A stretch of DNA of 18,850 nt from Spirochaetaceae bacterium. Lineage in GTDB: Bacteria; Spirochaetota; Spirochaetia; SZUA-6; Bin103. Location: positions 3,015 to 21,864 of the forward strand of contig JAPPKD010000310.1 of the NCBI GenBank assembly GCA_028820215.1, in the 5' to 3' direction. This document shows, piece after piece, positions 17,041-18,850 of the stretch. Position numbers and translations under genes: made by a program. Within the stretch, counting starts at the first letter, position 1. Each line of letters opens with the position of its first letter. The notes below the pieces were generated by a model. That model ran no database searches. It had not been told where the DNA came from and saw only the letters and a program-made list of their open reading frames with translations.

Positions 17041-18729
17041 TCAGTACTCCAACCTGCCTTGGAGGTAGGAGTCGACCAGCGGCGCCTTGCCGAACTCGTT
17101 CAGGTACCGGCTCATGCCGTTCTTCTCGAGCTCAGCCAGGTAGTCGTCCCAGTCTCCATCGAGGTCCAGGTCGCCCAGGATGAACTTGGCCGTGTATTCC
17201 AGGGCCGTGGTGGTGAGACCCGAGTCGTAGCGATTGCGCATCGTGATGATGTTGGTCTCGTTCAGGAAGTCGTAGCGGTACTGATGGACGTAGTGGTCCA
17301 TGTAGCCGTCTTTCGCCAGCAGATCGTTCTCGACCTGCTCGTACGGCTGCCCCAGCTTGCGGATGTCGTGCAGCCACGGGAGCCAGTATCCGCCGATCAG
17401 GTTGCCGGCGTGCTTGTGGCGCTCGTCCTCCGGGAACTCGTGCTGGATGACCGGTGACTTCCAGGGCTCGCCCGACCAGTCATAATTCACGCCTTCCACG
17501 CCGTACCAGTTGCGCAGGAACCCCTCGCGAGTGGAGTGCAGCCAGTCGAAGATGCGCATGGCGCGGTCGAATTTCTCATCGGACAGGTCGCTCGCCGCCA
17601 GAGCGGCGCGTCCCCGGGTGCCGATCCTGAATCCGGTGGGGATCGCCGGCGTCATCGCCGCCCCGCCGGCCGAGGTCCCGTACATGCCGGTCATGTGGTT
17701 CAGCTCGGTCGGCACCACCAGCACCTTGGCGTCCGGGTTCGCATACAGCATCGCGAAGGGCACCTCGGTGTCCGCTGCCTCGTAGATGTAGGAGTAGTGG
17801 TACTGCATGTAACCGAGGTGGCCGGAGTTCCACAGATCCCGCGCGGCGCCCGCGTCCTGGGCCGCGATCACCGTCTCCTTGCTCAGGACGCCCTCCTGAT
17901 AGAGCTGGTTGAACCACCTGAGCGCGTCCCGGTAGGCGTCGGTCGCGTACGCGAACTTCAATTCGCCGTCCTCCAGCACGTTGATGTCGACGCCGCGGCC
18001 CTCGGTGCCGTACAGCGAGCCGGCCTGGCCGAAGCCGGTGAAGGTGGCCGGGAAGAAGCTGCCGACGCCGTAGGTCCGTTCGGCGCCCGAGACGTTCTCG
18101 TCCACGAACCGCTTGAGGATCTGACGCATCTGGTCGGTGTCGAAGCCCTCGGTGCTCCAGAAGACCCGCGGTGCGATCTCGGTGAGCTCGCCGGGGGCGT
18201 CGATGCCGAGCTTCTCCAACCAGTCCAGGCGATAGTAGGAGACCATCATCGTCGAGGGGGTGCGGAAGAGCTGCGGGATGCCCATCAGCGCGTCCTCGCC
18301 CGGCACGCGCAGGAAGGACCACGCGCCGGTGTCATCCATGAGCGCGGCGGTGTTGGGCATCTTCTCGCGGATGTCCTCGAACGACCACGTGCGGATGAAG
18401 TCGTCCTGGTACAGCTCGTCCATGTTCGCCTGCAGCACGGCGGAGAATTCCGGGAGGCGGCCGGTCGCGAGCTGCGCAGCCACCGCCTCGTCGTTGCTCC
18501 AGTCCCGCAGATCGGGCCAGATGAAGGTCGTGTTGAACCGCTCCGACATCTCGTTGAGATAGATGTTCTCGGAGGCCTTGTCCTCGTCGTGGAAGCGCAT
18601 CGTCCAGCCGAGCCACTCGATCTCCAGGTGCTTGGCGAAGTGGTCCTGGCCGAACGCCGCGCCGGCGGCGAGGAGCGTGATGAGCCCCACCACGACGCCT
18701 GTGACCAGCGATCTCCGTAACCGTCTCAT
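17041..18729 (-). CDS. YtcQ/LplA-type extracellular solute-binding protein
   Basis: 562 residues from ATG 18729–18727. This start is favoured over an upstream in-frame ATG by AGAGGAGGG five bases ahead and by the signal peptide it exposes (MRRLRRSLVTGVVVGLITLL, cleavage near AAFG before QDH). There is no lipobox cysteine. The mature protein is a family 1 binding protein of the long YtcQ/LplA type: an N-terminal domain with FNTTFIWPDLRDW, then LPEFSAVL, YYRLDWLEKLGID, and a C-terminal region with DYLAELEKNGMSRYLNEF that closes this family. It is the likely partner of the LplB/YtcP pair at 15086–16958, although it is convergent to them and must be transcribed separately. A good terminator follows it. 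Confidence 0.9.
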   Translation of the reverse strand: MRRLRRSLVTGVVVGLITLLAAGAAFGQDHFAKHLEIEWLGWTMRFHDEDKASENIYLNEMSERFNTTFIWPDLRDWSNDEAVAAQLATGRLPEFSAVLQANMDELYQDDFIRTWSFEDIREKMPNTAALMDDTGAWSFLRVPGEDALMGIPQLFRTPSTMMVSYYRLDWLEKLGIDAPGELTEIAPRVFWSTEGFDTDQMRQILKRFVDENVSGAERTYGVGSFFPATFTGFGQAGSLYGTEGRGVDINVLEDGELKFAYATDAYRDALRWFNQLYQEGVLSKETVIAAQDAGAARDLWNSGHLGYMQYHYSYIYEAADTEVPFAMLYANPDAKVLVVPTELNHMTGMYGTSAGGAAMTPAIPTGFRIGTRGRAALAASDLSDEKFDRAMRIFDWLHSTREGFLRNWYGVEGVNYDWSGEPWKSPVIQHEFPEDERHKHAGNLIGGYWLPWLHDIRKLGQPYEQVENDLLAKDGYMDHYVHQYRYDFLNETNIITMRNRYDSGLTTTALEYTAKFILGDLDLDGDWDDYLAELEKNGMSRYLNEFGKAPLVDSYLQGRLEY

Positions 18730-18734
18730 GTGAA

Positions 18735-18743
18735 CCCTCCTCT
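18735..18743 (-). promoter_or_regulatory. Strong ribosome binding site for the - strand binding protein
   Basis: On the - strand AGAGGAGGG ends five bases before the ATG. It is the best Shine-Dalgarno match in the window and fixes the start at 18729, rejecting the longer frame that reaches 18843. Its strength fits the high expression usual for binding proteins relative to their permeases. Confidence 0.8.
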
Positions 18744-18763
18744 GTGGGTATGGATAGTGGGCC

Positions 18764-18792
18764 AGTCTACGGGCCGGCCTCCGGCCGGGCAA
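18764..18792 (-). promoter_or_regulatory. Candidate promoter with palindromic spacer (possible operator)
   Basis: On the - strand TTGCCC (18792–18787) and TAGACT (18769–18764) each match four of six consensus bases and are separated by exactly 17 bases. The spacer contains a perfect inverted repeat, GGCCGG-CCT-CCGGCC, at 18772–18786. A dyad between -35 and -10 is a common operator position. In a GC-rich genome both elements could be chance. Confidence 0.35.
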
Positions 18793-18850
18793 GGCGCCGC
18801 ATTGCCTCACCAGAAATCTAACCCTGCCGAAAGCGTGCCTCATCTAAAAA
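18793..18850. other. Right window edge, no gene seen
   Basis: This stretch is slightly more AT-rich than the rest and ends in CTAAAAA. Although the - strand frame stays open through it, the peptide shows no signal or domain, and the real start lies downstream at 18729. It is probably the 5' upstream region of the binding-protein gene, where activator sites could lie, but no clear motif is visible. Confidence 0.5.

Noticed and set aside
17132..17172. DLDLDGDWDDY near the C-terminus of the - strand binding protein as an EF-hand or dockerin calcium site
   Set aside because: The helix and spacing needed for an EF-hand are absent, and a similar acidic segment is usual at the end of YtcQ-type proteins.
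1..18850. CRISPR arrays, tRNA or rRNA genes, transposase genes
   Set aside because: No regularly spaced repeats, cloverleaf or rRNA-like stretches, or transposase motifs were seen. Nearly all the window is occupied by the twelve genes listed.

Overview
The window is a high-GC bacterial carbohydrate-uptake locus. It holds eleven genes on the + strand (about 173–16958) and one convergent gene on the - strand (18729–17041). The combination of LplB/YtcP-type permeases, a YtcQ/LplA-type binding protein, a DUF5696 protein, an NHL-repeat/YIP1 membrane protein and a very large multi-module binding protein is known from Paenibacillus-like Firmicutes and from Spirochaetota. The high GC and frequent GTG starts fit a free-living or uncultured Spirochaetaceae-type genome better. 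That placement is an inference, because the window has no rRNA or taxonomic marker gene.

Layout. Positions 1–110 are homopolymer-rich and look like a contig-edge artifact. From about 173 to 15028 there is a tightly packed probable operon: an NHL/TPR/YIP1 membrane protein; an exported DUF5696 protein; a permease pair (5217–7075); a cytosolic five-bladed-propeller glycosidase-like protein; a cytosolic GH63-like (alpha/alpha)6 glycosidase; a 1011-residue binding protein with two carbohydrate-binding-like modules; and a second permease pair (13204–15028). Most junctions overlap (ATGA or GTGA) or are separated by fewer than 16 bases. A 57-base gap with a candidate, possibly leaderless, promoter precedes a third permease pair of LplB/YtcP type (15086–16958). 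The likely binding protein for that pair lies convergently at 17041–18729 on the - strand. A strong terminator hairpin, reading on the - strand, sits between the two convergent units.

Proposed working model. Exported binding proteins, one probably able to hold larger glycans through its extra modules, deliver oligosaccharides to three permease heterodimers. No ABC ATPase gene is present, so a shared MsmX/UgpC-type ATPase encoded elsewhere is expected. The two glycosidase-like proteins lack signal peptides and would act in the cytoplasm after import. The DUF5696 protein, with a signal peptide and a barrel-like domain, would act outside the membrane. The NHL/YIP1 protein would be a membrane-anchored accessory. 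The substrate cannot be read from sequence.

The oddest structural feature is a roughly 30-base repeat present in two inverted copies. One copy sits at the very start of the first gene. The other lies in frame inside that gene's YIP1 domain and appears to add residues to an otherwise conserved segment.
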